From: Acanthosepion esculentum
Lineage: Eukaryota > Mollusca > Cephalopoda > Sepiida > Sepiidae
DNA length: 64,000 nucleotides
Reading direction: 5' to 3'
NCBI GenBank assembly: GCA_964036315.1
Contig: OZ038511.1
Coordinates: 742,229-806,228, forward strand
Shown: positions 45,901 through 57,440 of the stretch, one piece after another
Numbering within the stretch: the stretch's first letter is position 1
How the letters are laid out: the number at the start of each line of letters is the position of its first letter
Translations under genes and position numbers: made by a program
Notes under the pieces: generated by a model
Database searches by the model: none
Seen by the model: only the letters and a program-made list of their open reading frames with translations
What the model was told of the DNA's origin: nothing

Positions 45901-47806
45901 AGCCGCCATTGCCCATAGGAACCACTTCTTCCACCGTTTTCGTAGTGACATGTCCGACTTCAACAGACGTCTATTTACCTCTGCACGCAATGAGTGTAAG
46001 CGTACCCTCGACAATGCCAAGGCACTATTTGCAGCTCAGATGAAGGAACGTATTGCATCCCGCAAATTTGGCTCCAAGGACTATTGTCGCCTCTGCAAGA
46101 GCATTCTGAATAGTAACAAACCCTCCATTCCTCCACTGTTCAATCAGTTTGAGGTCCTGACCACCTCAGCCGACAAGGCCGAATGCTTCGCTCGAAAGTT
46201 TTCTTCCAATTCTATGCTTGACTCCTCTGGGGTACCCTTGCCCGACTTCCCTCCCAGAACTGAGACCCTACTGGACGGCTTGCACATAACCCCGTCATCG
46301 GTACTGGGCATTATTTCTAACTTAGATCTCCACAAGGCTACCGGCGGTGACGGAATACCAGCCATTGTCCTGAAGAAATGCGCACCTGAACTGGCACCTG
46401 CCCTCTCTAAATTGTACAACCGCTGCCTCAAGGACTCCTGTTTTCCTGACTGCTGGAAGTACTCTACCATTGTACCTGTCTTTAAGAACTCTGGCGACCC
46501 CTCCAACCCTTCTAATTACCGTCCTATCAGTCTCCTTCCCATCTTCGGCAAAGTCTTTGAGGCCATTATCAACGCCGAAGTGATTACTCACCTGATATCC
46601 CACGATCTGCTCTCAGACAAGCAGTATGGTTTCCGCTTTGCCTGGTCTACTGCCGATGTGCTCACGGCCATCACTGAATTTGTCTACCAAGCTATCCATA
46701 GTAACGGCGAAGCCCGTGCCGTGGCCCTTGACATCTCCAAGGCATTCGATAGGGTTTGGCATGCCGGCCTCCTTCGCAAGCTCCGGGGTTATGGTATCAC
46801 AGGTCGATTGTTTGACCTAATTCAATCATTCCTATCAAACCGGGATTTGAAGGTTGTTCTCAGTGGATCCTTCTCCAACTCCTATCCCACTACTGCTGGT
46901 GTTCCTCAAGGCTCCATCCTTGGCCCTACTCTGTTCCTCATATTTATAAATGACCTTCCAGACACCATAGACTCCCAAGTCAGTATCTACGCTGACGACA
47001 CTACTATTTACTCCTGCCTCAAGCACAAATCTACTGAGGCGGACAAAATTAACCTGGCAGCTCAAATTGAAAAGGACCTCCAATCGGTTGTGGACTGGGG
47101 AGAGAAATGGATGGTCAACTTTAATGCCTCTAAAACAAAACTGCTCTCCATTAACCACCACAAGGACCCATCCCTGCATCCCATCAGAATGTCTGAGGAC
47201 CAACTTCTCGAGAGTTCCTCTCTACGGCTGCTCGGTCTCACGCTGTCCGCTGATCTGAGATGGAACAAATACATTGAGTCAATTGCATCATCCACCGCAA
47301 GAAAAGTTGGTTCCCTGTGCCGAGCCAGGAAATTCTTCTCCCCTGAATCGATCCTCCAAGTCTATAAGTCTATTCGACCTTGCATGGAGTATTGCTGCCA
47401 TTTATGGTCTGGGGCCCCTGCGTGTTGCCTCAGGGTTCTAGATAAGATCCAGAGACGGATATGCAATGTGATTGGCCCTGATCTGTCATCTCGTCTGCAG
47501 TCGCTCTCTCACAGACGCGATGTTGCATCGCTCTGCCTTTTCTACAAGTACTTCCACGGTAATTGCTCTGAGGAGTTGCTTTCGCTTGTCCCTAAGCCTC
47601 GTGAATTTAAGCATCCTACGAGGCTGGCATCCCGTTCCCACCCCTTCACCGTTGAAACTGTTAGGTGTAGACGTCTTTTCTACTCCAATAGCTTCATGTC
47701 TCGCACATCTCGCCTATGGAACTCCCTTCCCTATTACTGTTTCCCTGACAAATACAATCTCCAACAGTTTAAGTGTAGCGTCAATCGTCATCTCCAATTG
47801 CCTTGA
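45896..47806 (+). CDS. LINE reverse transcriptase (C-terminal part of ORF2)
   Basis: 636 codons in the frame of the first ATG after the frameshift; in the intact element it would be fused to the endonuclease. RT motifs in order: KATGGDGIPAIVLK (about 147), FKNSGDPSNPSNYRPISLLP (196-215), DKQYGFR (243), ALDISKAFDRVWH (277-289, motif A with catalytic Asp), GVPQGSILGPTLFLIFINDLP (333-353, motif B), IYADDTTIY (362-370, motif C with both Asp), then thumb with GLTL..LRWNKYI and SIRPCMEYCCHLWSGAP. All RT catalytic Asp are present and there is no internal stop. A C-terminal LWNSLPYYCFPDKYN segment closes the frame. It would synthesise cDNA at a nicked target if expressed, but the endonuclease half is broken. 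Confidence 0.9.
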   Translation: MSAAIAHRNHFFHRFRSDMSDFNRRLFTSARNECKRTLDNAKALFAAQMKERIASRKFGSKDYCRLCKSILNSNKPSIPPLFNQFEVLTTSADKAECFARKFSSNSMLDSSGVPLPDFPPRTETLLDGLHITPSSVLGIISNLDLHKATGGDGIPAIVLKKCAPELAPALSKLYNRCLKDSCFPDCWKYSTIVPVFKNSGDPSNPSNYRPISLLPIFGKVFEAIINAEVITHLISHDLLSDKQYGFRFAWSTADVLTAITEFVYQAIHSNGEARAVALDISKAFDRVWHAGLLRKLRGYGITGRLFDLIQSFLSNRDLKVVLSGSFSNSYPTTAGVPQGSILGPTLFLIFINDLPDTIDSQVSIYADDTTIYSCLKHKSTEADKINLAAQIEKDLQSVVDWGEKWMVNFNASKTKLLSINHHKDPSLHPIRMSEDQLLESSSLRLLGLTLSADLRWNKYIESIASSTARKVGSLCRARKFFSPESILQVYKSIRPCMEYCCHLWSGAPACCLRVLDKIQRRICNVIGPDLSSRLQSLSHRRDVASLCLFYKYFHGNCSEELLSLVPKPREFKHPTRLASRSHPFTVETVRCRRLFYSNSFMSRTSRLWNSLPYYCFPDKYNLQQFKCSVNRHLQLP

Positions 47807-48016
47807 TCTATCCACTTCCTGACATCTTTCATTCCTATCTGCTCTCGCTCTATATCTCCCGTAACCTCCCCACCTCGATCGGCCCTCCGTCCTTCTCTTT
47901 CTCCACAACCCTTCCTTTACCACTCCTATCTGTTCTTCCTCCAACCCTTCTGTAACCCCATGCGTGATAGTGGCCACCGGCCTTGCTTGGGGTGATACGC
48001 TTTAAAAAAAAAAAAA

Positions 48017-48034
48017 TATATATATATATATATA
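48017..48034. repeat. (TA)n between two LINE 3' ends
   Basis: Nine TA units between the poly-A of the plus LINE and the 3' terminus of the minus LINE. Confidence 0.95.
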
Positions 48035-48035
48035 A

Positions 48036-51000
48036 GCATTTCACCCCAAGCAAGGCAGGAGTGCCACTGGTTCACACAGAGTTACATAGAGTGAAGGTGA
48101 GAGAAAAACTGTATAGGGGGAATGAGGAAAGGATAAAAGATGAACGGGGTTCAAGAACATCAGAAGATGGCAATTGACATTGCATTTAAATTTTTGAAGA
48201 TTGTAGTTATTAGAGGAGCAAATAAACAGGAGGAAATTCTACAGGCAGGGAATTCTACAGGCAGGGAGTGCCAGAAAAGAAGTTGTTGGAGTAGAAGTGG
48301 TGGTTAAATTTAACTATTTCAATGGTAAAAGGGTGGAACCTAGATGCCAGTCTAGTAGTGCGCTTAAATTAAAAAGCTCAACAGAACAGTTGCCATGGAA
48401 AATGACTGGAGTCAGAACCAGTTACATTGCATATCCCTCTTTGGATTTTTTTGAGAAACTTAGGATGAACAGCTGGGGCACCAGAATAGAGATAACGACA
48501 ATACTTAATGCATGGGTGAATGGTAGATATATGTAAGATGAACAAGAAAATACTTCTGGCATGACACAGTGAGCCAACTTTCCTTACAGCAGATGCAGCT
48601 ATTGATTCAATGTAGTTGTTTCACTTCAAGTCATTCGAAAGTGTGAGGTCAAGAAGGTGTAGTGAGATACTTTCCTGGAGTCTAGCATCAACTATGCTAA
48701 TGGTGGGCAGGGAATTATCTCTGTGGTGGCTAAATGACAGCAGTTTCAATATTGGAGGCATTAAAATTTACAGGTTATTTCCTACCCCTGTTAACTACTG
48801 ATTGAAGGTCCTTTTTGAGAGTAGTGGCCAGGTTGACTTTGTTAATGCTGCTGGGTTTACAATTGAGACAGGAGTAAATCTAGAAGCTGATGACATCAGG
48901 AAGATCATTGATGAAGATCAGAAACAGTGTAGGACCCAGGATAGAGCCCTGGAGGATCCCCATGTGCATAAAAAAGGATCTGGAAGCATGCCCATTCAGA
49001 ACGACCTTCATTTCATGACTTGAAAGGAATGATTGAATTAAATCAAATAGTCATCCTGTAATACTGTAGCCCTGAAGCTTATGCAGAAGACCATCATTCC
49101 AAACTGTTGAATGCCTTTGAGATATCTAGAGCCACAGCCCAAGCGTTGCTGTTCGTATCAAGAGCATGATATATATATTCAGTTATGGCCATGAGCACCT
49201 CAGTGGTAGACCAGGCAAAGTGGAATCCATATTGTTTGTCAGAGAGTAGGTCTTGAGAGGTAAGATTCTTAACCACTTCAGCATTGATTAAAGCCTCAAA
49301 GACTTTGCTGAAAAGTGGTAAAAGACTGATAGGGCATTATTTAGAGGGGTCAGAAGGTGTACCAGAGTTCTTAAAAACAGGGACTACAGAGGAGGATATC
49401 TGGAAAGCAGGAAGCATCAAAGCAATAGTTACATAGTTTGGAGAGAACTGGGGTCATTTCAGGAGCACATTTCTTTCGGAAAACATCTGATATTCCATCA
49501 CCTCCACTTGCCTTATAGGAGTCTAATTTAGAAATGATGTCCAAGACCAGTGACAGTGTTATGCACATATTACTCAGTAGAGCATCAATTCTAGTGGTGA
49601 AATCAGGTATGGGTACTCCAGATGAGTTGAGTGTTGAGTTGGGTAAGAATTTCCAAGCAAAGCATTCAGCCTTATCTGCTATGGATGTCAGGACTGCAAA
49701 TTGGTTGGATAGAGGATGGATTGAGGATTTGCTGATGTTCAGCACACTCTTGCAGAGCTGTTAATAATCTCTTGAACTGAACTTGCTAGATGCTATACAG
49801 TGATTCATTCTTTTAGCAAACATTAATTTGACTTCATTGTGGACATGCTTGCATTCATTCCAAGTGGAGACAAAGAGATGTCCATTGCAATCAGACTTGT
49901 CACCCTGGTACAGTTAGAAGAAGTGATTCCTGTGGGCTATAATAACTGAGCAAGCAGGATAAAACCAGGGAGATGAATGGGGTTTAACTTGGTATTTTGT
50001 AGCTGGAATGAAGGCATCAACGCTGGCTTTCACGCAGGAGGAGACATCAGCTGCATATTTCTGAATGGGGTAATTAAAAACCACATTCCAAGGGCCATCT
50101 CAAAGGAAATCACAGAATGAGTCCTAATCTGCCCATTAATAGCAGAAAGATATTCTGTTGGTAGGAAGGTTATGGCTGGGGGAGCAGGGAAAAGAGATGT
50201 TTACAGATACTACAGAATGATCAGAATTGCCATGACGGCAGAGCTGCAGAATATGACAAGAGTTAGGGATAGAGGTAAAACAGAGATTGAGAAAAGAGGC
50301 ATTTCCATGAGGGTTACTGGAGAAACATGTGGGGAAGTCAACCACTTGTGTGAGAGATTAAGTGTTTGGATGCCAGCGAGGTCAGTGGCAGAGTGCTTAA
50401 GCCACTTGATATGGTGGGCGTTAAAGTCTCTGAACACGAATATGTTTGCAAACAGGTGTAGGAAGAAGGCCTTGTCTATATTATTGGAAATACCATCTAA
50501 CATGCAACAGCCTTGAGAGGAAGGGGAATGGTAGAGAAAGAAAATATAACTGTAGAGAGAGATGGTGACACAAACATGTGTGATCTGGAGATTCAAGAGA
50601 GGGTTCCCTAGCCAGCAAGTGATGTTTGTGTACATAAACTCCCAGGCCATATATGTGAACTTTAGAGTTCTTTCTAAGTAGAAGAAGGTAACCAGGTATA
50701 AATAAATCAGAGGAAGGGATAAAAGAGTTGCGGTTAGTCTTGCAGAGAGCTAGAATGTCTGGAGACTTCGAAAAGGAATGATTCTTCACTGCAGAAGTTG
50801 GTACAAATACCACAAATGTTAGAGAAGGAAAGGTCAAGGGGTTTAGATGATATTTGTTGACCTGGTTTTAGGTTTATATGTTTGGTTGTTTATAGTCATG
50901 ATGTGTTATATTGGTAAGGAGAAGGCCGAAGGACGTAGTAACAGTCAGTCATTTGTTGTGACATGCAGAAGGGAAATGGCACAGATTGCAACAGAGTGTG

Positions 51001-51350
51001 GCCTCGGGGTTGCCCACTGGAGGTACCTGCAGAGAAGACACCCTTCCATGCATGGCATGGCACTGTGAGAGCCCTGATATTATGCAACTGTTGATCAGAG
51101 CAGCCTCTCAAGATGCTACACAAGAATTTGGGTCCCTAACTACTAGTCAGGAAGAGCATCCAGCAAACTGCCAACCTGGTACCTTCAGTATGAAGAGAGG
51201 TTGCTACCAACCACACACACACCACAAGAAAGTCATGGCAGCACCACTATTAAGGCCTAAAAAGAAGAAACTGGAAACCTCTTCCTACAGAGGAAACAAG
51301 GGGTGAACCTCTACTCCTGTCCAAGAGAAGGGGGAAGAATATGGACTGGG
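48036..51350 (-). mobile_element. Decayed LINE of the same family, minus strand
   Basis: The 3' terminus (reverse complement CTTGCTTGGGGTGAAATGC) starts at 48036. Going upward on minus: LINE C-terminus near 48190-48300; RT with DLLSDKQYGFHFAWSTTEVLMAITEYIYHA and VALDISKAF (49094-49276); YKASGGDGI and LNISKSSIHPLSNQF (49371-49745); endonuclease IFVFRDFNAHH (50400s) and GNSDHSVVSV (50136-50345); and an endonuclease N-terminus with SPDILALCKTN and IPGYLLLLRK (50700s). The 5' region to about 51000 aligns loosely with 44890-45060 of the plus copy, and the part to about 51350 is probably further 5' sequence. Many stops and frameshifts; older than the plus copy. Confidence 0.8.
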
Positions 51351-52550
51351 TGATACACATGTACAAGGTTCCATCATAATTGCTTACATCAATAGTTGAC
51401 TAAATAATTTGTTATAATTTTTTTAAAGAATAACTTTGTAAATATTAATTATGCATTCATTGTGTTTCCAATTGTTCATCACTATTAATTGATATCTTCC
51501 TTAAGGTTGGATCATTTTTTTTAAAACAATACCTGAAAAACTAATTATATTTTAACAAATATTTGTTGAATGTTTTTATATTTGGTTTGACTTATTCTTC
51601 ATAATTAATTTTGGCGTTTGCAAATTTTGCTTCATTTCATCCCCAAAAATGGTAGATAATCTCACTTTAAGGTCAGAAGGTTCTTCCTGTCTTTATATCT
51701 TCCTGTTTTCCTATCTTATTCTTCCATGGAGCTTAAAAAAAAACAAAGACAAATTTTGGATGTTTTTATGACTGTATAAAAAAGTTGGTCTTTTTTTCTT
51801 GTTCTCCTTTCCAAATATAACCAAACTATTTTCCTTTAAAATTAGTCTGATTCATATTCCAAAGGAAAAAAGGGCTTTTAAAAAAAATTCATACCTATCA
51901 TATTGAATAAAATAAATAATCTTTATTGTAAAATCACAGTAATTATGTGTATTATTATCTCCCTTAGATCCCAATAAATAAATAATTTTAGATTCTATTG
52001 GAATTCAAGGGATGTGTTTATTTTAAAAGTTCAACATCAGTCACAGCTTGATAAGAAGTATCGTTAAAATTTCTTTAGGGATTCAAACTTGTCTGAGTTA
52101 TTGTAATACAAGGGAAATGGGAGTTGCTATTCAATTCAGTTTGATAAATAATAGAGAACTTTTTTTAAAGTGTTGCCTGCCTCCTTGGATTTAAATCTTT
52201 CCTTCACCTCTTACTCTTAAAAAGGAAATGAAACGAAACTACAGAGAAACTTAATCTCACTGTCTTTATCAACTTCTGATTAACTAAAGGGATTTTTCAG
52301 TATCATTTTAATGTTTAATATTTTATAAATAAAATTGCAATATGTAAATCATTTATGCATTTTTGTAAGTAATGACTTATTTACTAGATTGCAGCCTCTT
52401 TTGCACATATGCAGTGTCACAAGCCTATTGTTACTCTATTGCTATATCAATAGCAAAATGTCAGGTGCAATACACTTTTTAGTATCATATCTAAGACTCA
52501 CCATATTGTGTCCGTAGGGTCAAGTCACCCCCATTTCTTCTATATTCCAT
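51351..52550. other. No gene recognised
   Basis: AT-rich sequence. Nothing identified. Confidence 0.4.
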
Positions 52551-52810
52551 TTGTTAGGAGGAAATTTCCCACAGAGAGCTTTTTTCCAACAACTGCTTCT
52601 TTGTGGACCAGATTTGTTTGTGGATGACTCCCCAAACACTACAATCTTAACCCCTTTAATTCAAGGATTAGCGTTACTTATCCTTGTTATTGTCATAATC
52701 TTTACTTTCTACCACCTACTCTTAGATTCATATCACTCACTCCATTCAGTAACCCTCTACCTTGAGTAACTCTTGAGCCTTGTATTTGGCAAATTTTAGT
52801 AAAATAAATT
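52551..52810 (+). mobile_element. LINE 3' end fragment (subfamily of the 10-11 kb copy)
   Basis: NFPQRAFFQQLLLCGPDLF-like coding (FPxxFN context at the LINE C-terminus) and a 3' tail, cagtaaccctctaccttgag at 52747, matching 11411-11470. Confidence 0.6.
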
Positions 52811-54957
52811 CTTTAATTGATGTTAGCAGTACAAAAATAATAATTAAATTTTGTATCTCTGACTTGCTTTAAGCATTGACTTGAAAATCTGTTGAAGTTT
52901 GACAGGATTAGAAATTAATTCAAATTCTGATTTTGTGATCAAAATGAAAATACTGTATTTCATGGCATATCAGACTCCACTCTGTATTTGCTTAAAAATA
53001 AATTCATAAATATCATCTGTGTCTTATATGCAAAGTTAAAATATTCATTCGACTAAAGTTTACTTTGCCTGACACCCTTATACTGTAATATTAAATGTAA
53101 ATGGAAGTAGGTATTATATGTCAGCAGACATGGTAATTTGATCTAACTTTTATATTTTGTGTTTCTCCCAAGTCATTCATATTGACCATATTTTATAGAA
53201 GAAGCTTTCCATGTTGAGAAAGAATTTGAAAGGTTTTGTTTCTGATTTATGAACTTTCAGCCACTGGCCATTTTATGACTTGGAAAATATAAGAAATAAA
53301 GGCAAGAATTTGTGTTAGCAAAAAAAACGAAAATAAAGGAGATATTTTATAGAAAAGCTGAAATCGGCAAAGTGCACAATTCTATTCGTGTATCAATTTT
53401 GTGCTTTTATAGCAACTTAAGGATTTGCATCTAAAGAAGCTCATCAGTAAAAGAAAATAATTAAAATTTCACTTTCAGTATATCGTAGATATTTCTTTCT
53501 TTTTTTTATCTGCCTTGTATTTAATATTCTACACAATTGAAAGCATTGAGAAAATCTCAAAGACCAAACCTGCAAATTGAATCATACAATTTCTTTGTTC
53601 ATTTCATATTTATAAGTTTTTAGTTCTTTTTGTCATTTTTGTGTATAGAATTCTCTGCTGACTGTAACAATTGATTAAAATTATGTTAACAAAAGCAAAG
53701 GTAACTTGCTAGATATCTTGTTTTTTTTTACTTCTAATATAAGTTTTCCAGCCTCGATTAAAATTGATTGCAAGCAGTTTTAATAAAAAGAGCTTTCTTT
53801 ATGCATTCATAACTCTTATTGCTGCACTTTTTAACCTTTTGCTCAAAACTCATCATATGATCAATTATTCTGCCACAATTTGGGCTTTCTTTTTGCCCTG
53901 AAAGATATTACATTTTTCACTCATTTTATAAAATTACTCCCTAAAAAAAACGAATAAATAATAATACTTTCTTCTCCATTTCTTCAGACTATATTTTCTG
54001 TTTTTCAGTTCAAAATAATTCAAGATTTAGTTTCAATAAAAATTTGGTTCAAGACAGTGATATGCTTTCATTTCGTTTCTTTAAGCAATTTTGGTTTGGA
54101 ACTGATGAGATCATCTTTTATTAAAGGAACTTAAAAACCCCAAAGAATATCTTTGACCTTTGAACAGGTTTAAAAAATGGCAATGATATAAAAAAATATA
54201 ATAAAAAGAGCAATCCAACTTATGCCTCATGTTACAAAGACTTTCTTCTGGTTTTTGTTTATATATCAGAACAGATATGCAGCCTGTGCAACAATCTTTA
54301 AACTGAGACTCAATGAATCCTTGTCGTATTGTTCAATTAGACAATTGTGAAAGGCCCTTTGGTTGTCATGAGTACATCATTTAAAGCATAGACATGTTTT
54401 TTTTATGAAAATAGTTCTGTTCTTTAATACATTATTTGTTTGGAATTTTAAAGATGGTGGAAAATGAACACAAATAGAAATTTAAAGATTGAATGATGGT
54501 GGTGGTAACAACATCATCATCATCATCATCATCATTTGAATCTGTACATATTTAAGGAGGGATTTTAGTATGACATTTAGAAAAAGAACAATATTACATT
54601 TGCTGTATTTTAAATCTATTTTAGATTAAAGATAAAATATCTTCTTTCTTGATTCTAATCAAATATGTTAAAAAAGATTACAGTTTTTTTCTGTTTTTTT
54701 TTAATAGTTCTAATTACCTTTTCAGGAATTCATTTGAGTCAATCTTTCTTTCTCTCTCACATGCACACATGAAACCCTTTCCTAGAGTCTATAAAAAAAC
54801 AAAAAAAAAAAACATGATCCTCCTGTGTAGACTTGTTAAACCATCTGAGAGCCTGCAGCAGACATGGCAGATGCTCCCAAATATTCATTCACCAAGCTGA
54901 ATAATAAGAGTAAAAATAAGAATTATTTATGTATGTATATATATGTGTCTGTATGAG
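52811..54957. other. No gene recognised; one shared DNA-element terminus
   Basis: 52962-53000 (ATACTGTATTTCATGGCATA, then TCAGACTCCACTC) resembles the reverse complement of the 16.6 and 16.95 kb ends (TACCGTATTTGACAGTGTAT, then AAGACGCACC). A (CAT)n run lies at 54512-54535. Otherwise nothing recognised. Confidence 0.4.
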
Positions 54958-54959
54958 TA

Positions 54960-55329
54960 CTACAGTTCAAAAGTTTGTGACCACGCCAAGTAAGTTTTTA
55001 AATTGGCCCCCAAAATAGTTGTTTTGTACTTTAAGTAAGAGAAAATTATTATAAATGGTTAAAAAAACATGATTTTTTATGAGAGATTTTATTATGACAA
55101 AAAGAAAAAAGTATTTTATGATTAAATTTTGCTCTCATCAAAATATCCTCTTGTACCTTTAATTATGCTAATTTTTGTCATTCATTGCGAAAGTTTCTCA
55201 AAGTATAAGTTTGATAATTGATTCCATTCTTTTTTCAATGACTCTAAGAGCTCTTTTTCATTTTTATCACTCTTTTGTCAAGTTCATTCCATGCTAATTT
55301 TGGGGTGGCTTCAAAACTTTGAACTGTAG
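54960..55329. mobile_element. Tc1-type MITE, 370 bp
   Basis: Starts CTACAGTTCAAAAGTTTG and ends CAAAACTTTGAACTGTAG, inverted repeats of about 18 bp with one mismatch. TA precedes the left end. The right flank is TG, so the target duplication is not intact. No transposase. An internal minus frame is fortuitous. Confidence 0.8.
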
Positions 55330-57009
55330 TGTGTGTGTGTTCTAAACATGCATATGGTAGCCCAGGAGAACAAACAAAACAATAGTACTGCTGGTGAGGT
55401 GTAAAGAAAAAGACAAGAATTGTAAATATAAAATTCTTTTCTATTGCTGATACAACAGATGCGAGCAGAATATTGTGAGGCAAAGAAGTGCGGAGTAGAT
55501 AAGGCCTGAATTTGATGCATTTGTTGGGTCGGTTGACTGAGGTCATGGTAATGACATTAGGAGAGGCCTGGAGTGAATTAGTAAAGATATGAATCTGGCT
55601 TTGTTGATACAGACAATGCAAGCAGAATGTCTGTATGCGAGCATGTTGTGAGTGTTTGGAGGAGGGTAGGTCTTGAGTGGATATGTGTGTCAGGTCAGTT
55701 GACTGAAATCATGGTGGTGACATTGAGTGCACCTGGATGTCAACAGCTGACTTGTTGGCTGCATTCTGTGTCAGTCATTTATTTATGAGCAGCTTTCTTA
55801 AAAGCATATATAGTAGCTCCTGAAATAATTTTTTTGGTTTGGTGGCAATGTTCATGATTGGCTTCTTTTATGTTATATTTTAGATTTTTGAAGGGATTTG
55901 TTTAGTGGGCCAGATGTGATGCTCAGAGCCTCTGTGCAGAAGACAACTTTTTTTTGTTTTGGGTTTTGCTTTCTTCATGCTCACATCCAGCAGACTTGTA
56001 GAGTGAATAAGAAAGAGATCTAATTTTCAGTGGAGTATAACACACACACACATATATGTATATATAACAAATGCAAATTAGAATATGGGTATTTCAATAA
56101 AAGAAAATATTATTTTTTCTGTAGCCATATATTTTCCATTATGAAAACCTGAATTGTATTTCAAAAGCAGTCAGTTTATCAATTATTGACCCAATCAGAG
56201 ATTTATAAAAATTGACTGGATTCATCAGCTGCCCTGAGATAAGACATCTTTTAAGCCGAGGAGATAATTTTTTATTTTTCCATTTCAGGTATTTCTAAAA
56301 GAAGAATGCATGTTATGAGTCATGAGTTGATGCATTTTTATTCCTCATAGAATTTTATTTCTGGAAAGAAAAATTACAAAGTTGTACATTTGATGAGGAA
56401 GGCATGACCTCTGTGATTTATCAATTTGCTATCATCTCACGCAGCTGGACAGTTGACTGATCATAAAACAAAGGTTACTTTTTAGTCTGTCTCACATTTC
56501 AGTGACCATTTTTAATCCTTCAAATAAAAAAATGTGAATATCCAATGGTTATATTTCAATGAAATTTATCAGTATATCAAATTGGTATATCAAAATGAAG
56601 GGTATATTTATATTAAATAGTTAAATCAAGTTAGATTTTATGGTATATCAAATGGGTATACCTGGACAGATTTTATGAGTATGTCAAGACCAAACTTATA
56701 GGGATATCATATGACAATGATATTTTTTATAAGATTAAAATACTAGGGCCTGCATAAAAGATCAAACCCAACTCACTTTTCATATAAAAAATAAGATTTG
56801 TAAATTTTTTCATACATTTCATATTTTTCTCTCAATAAACTTCTTAATGTTTTACATAACAGTACCTTCTTTCTAATTCATGACAATAAAATAAAATTTC
56901 TTATTAAATATTGAAGAATCAACTTGTAATTAATGTATAATTTCAAACATGGAAGTCAGGCTTAATTTCATTAATTCAGGCTCGACAATATTTCTCACCA
57001 CAATTTATC
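55330..57009. other. No gene; one degenerate duplication
   Basis: 55435-55575 and 55595-55740 share gcgagcagaat/gcaagcagaat, ggtcggttgactgaggtcat/ggtcagttgactgaaatcat and gtgacatt, an old ~160-bp direct duplication. The rest is AT-rich. Confidence 0.45.
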
Positions 57010-57440
57010 TTCTAGGTTTATAAGTCTACCATTTATCCATGCATTGAATATTGGTGCCATGTCTGATCTGATGGTTCTGCTATGTTCTTAGAGATTCTTA
57101 ATGATTCTGATGCACTTTCCTTGTTGCAACTTTGACTTTATGAATTTAAGTGCAGTACTAGATTGGCAGGTAGGTCTCATAATTTCACGGTTAAAATTGC
57201 TACTTGTAACCCTAAATTCTATGCTAATAGTTTCTTCTTCCTCACTTGTTGTTTGTGGAACTCTCTTCTGGTGTCCTGCTTTCCTGTTAACTACAATCTT
57301 CAAAATGCATTGTGAGTCGTCATTTTCTGTTTCTTTGAATCCTGTTCTCTTATTGTCTGTTCTGTTTCTTTCACACTCAGTGACCCATTGCATCCTAGTG
57401 GCCTTTATTGCCTTGCTTGGGGTGAAATGATTAAAAAAAC
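57010..57440 (+). mobile_element. LINE 3' fragment with terminus
   Basis: VYKSTIYPCIEYWCHV (57020-57065) matches the SIRPCMEYCCHLWSGAP region of the 45.9-47.8 kb RT. Then a TTTGTGGAACTCTCTTCTGG segment, and the terminal CCTTGCTTGGGGTGAAATGA and A-run at 57413-57437. Confidence 0.75.

Larger units (their letters stand above)
44893..48016 (+). mobile_element. Jockey/CR1-type LINE, 5'-truncated, poly-A tailed
   Basis: A 3.1-kb element with endonuclease then RT and a 3' end TTGCTTGGGGTGATACGCTT followed by poly-A (48004-48016). It is visibly richer in G+C than its flanks. No ORF1 is seen upstream, and the left edge abuts (TA)n. Homologous copies or tails occur at 31.2, 33.9, 48-51.3 and 57 kb. 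Because of the poly-A it is a retrotransposition product, one of the younger ones here. Two lesions (an endonuclease deletion and a frameshift near 45898) make it non-autonomous. Confidence 0.85.

Noticed and set aside
45538..47295. Additional frames on both strands inside the LINE
   Set aside because: Shadows of the endonuclease and RT frames, which carry all recognised motifs.
54649..54900. 83-codon plus-strand frame
   Set aside because: Low-complexity start and poly-Lys stretch, with no domain.
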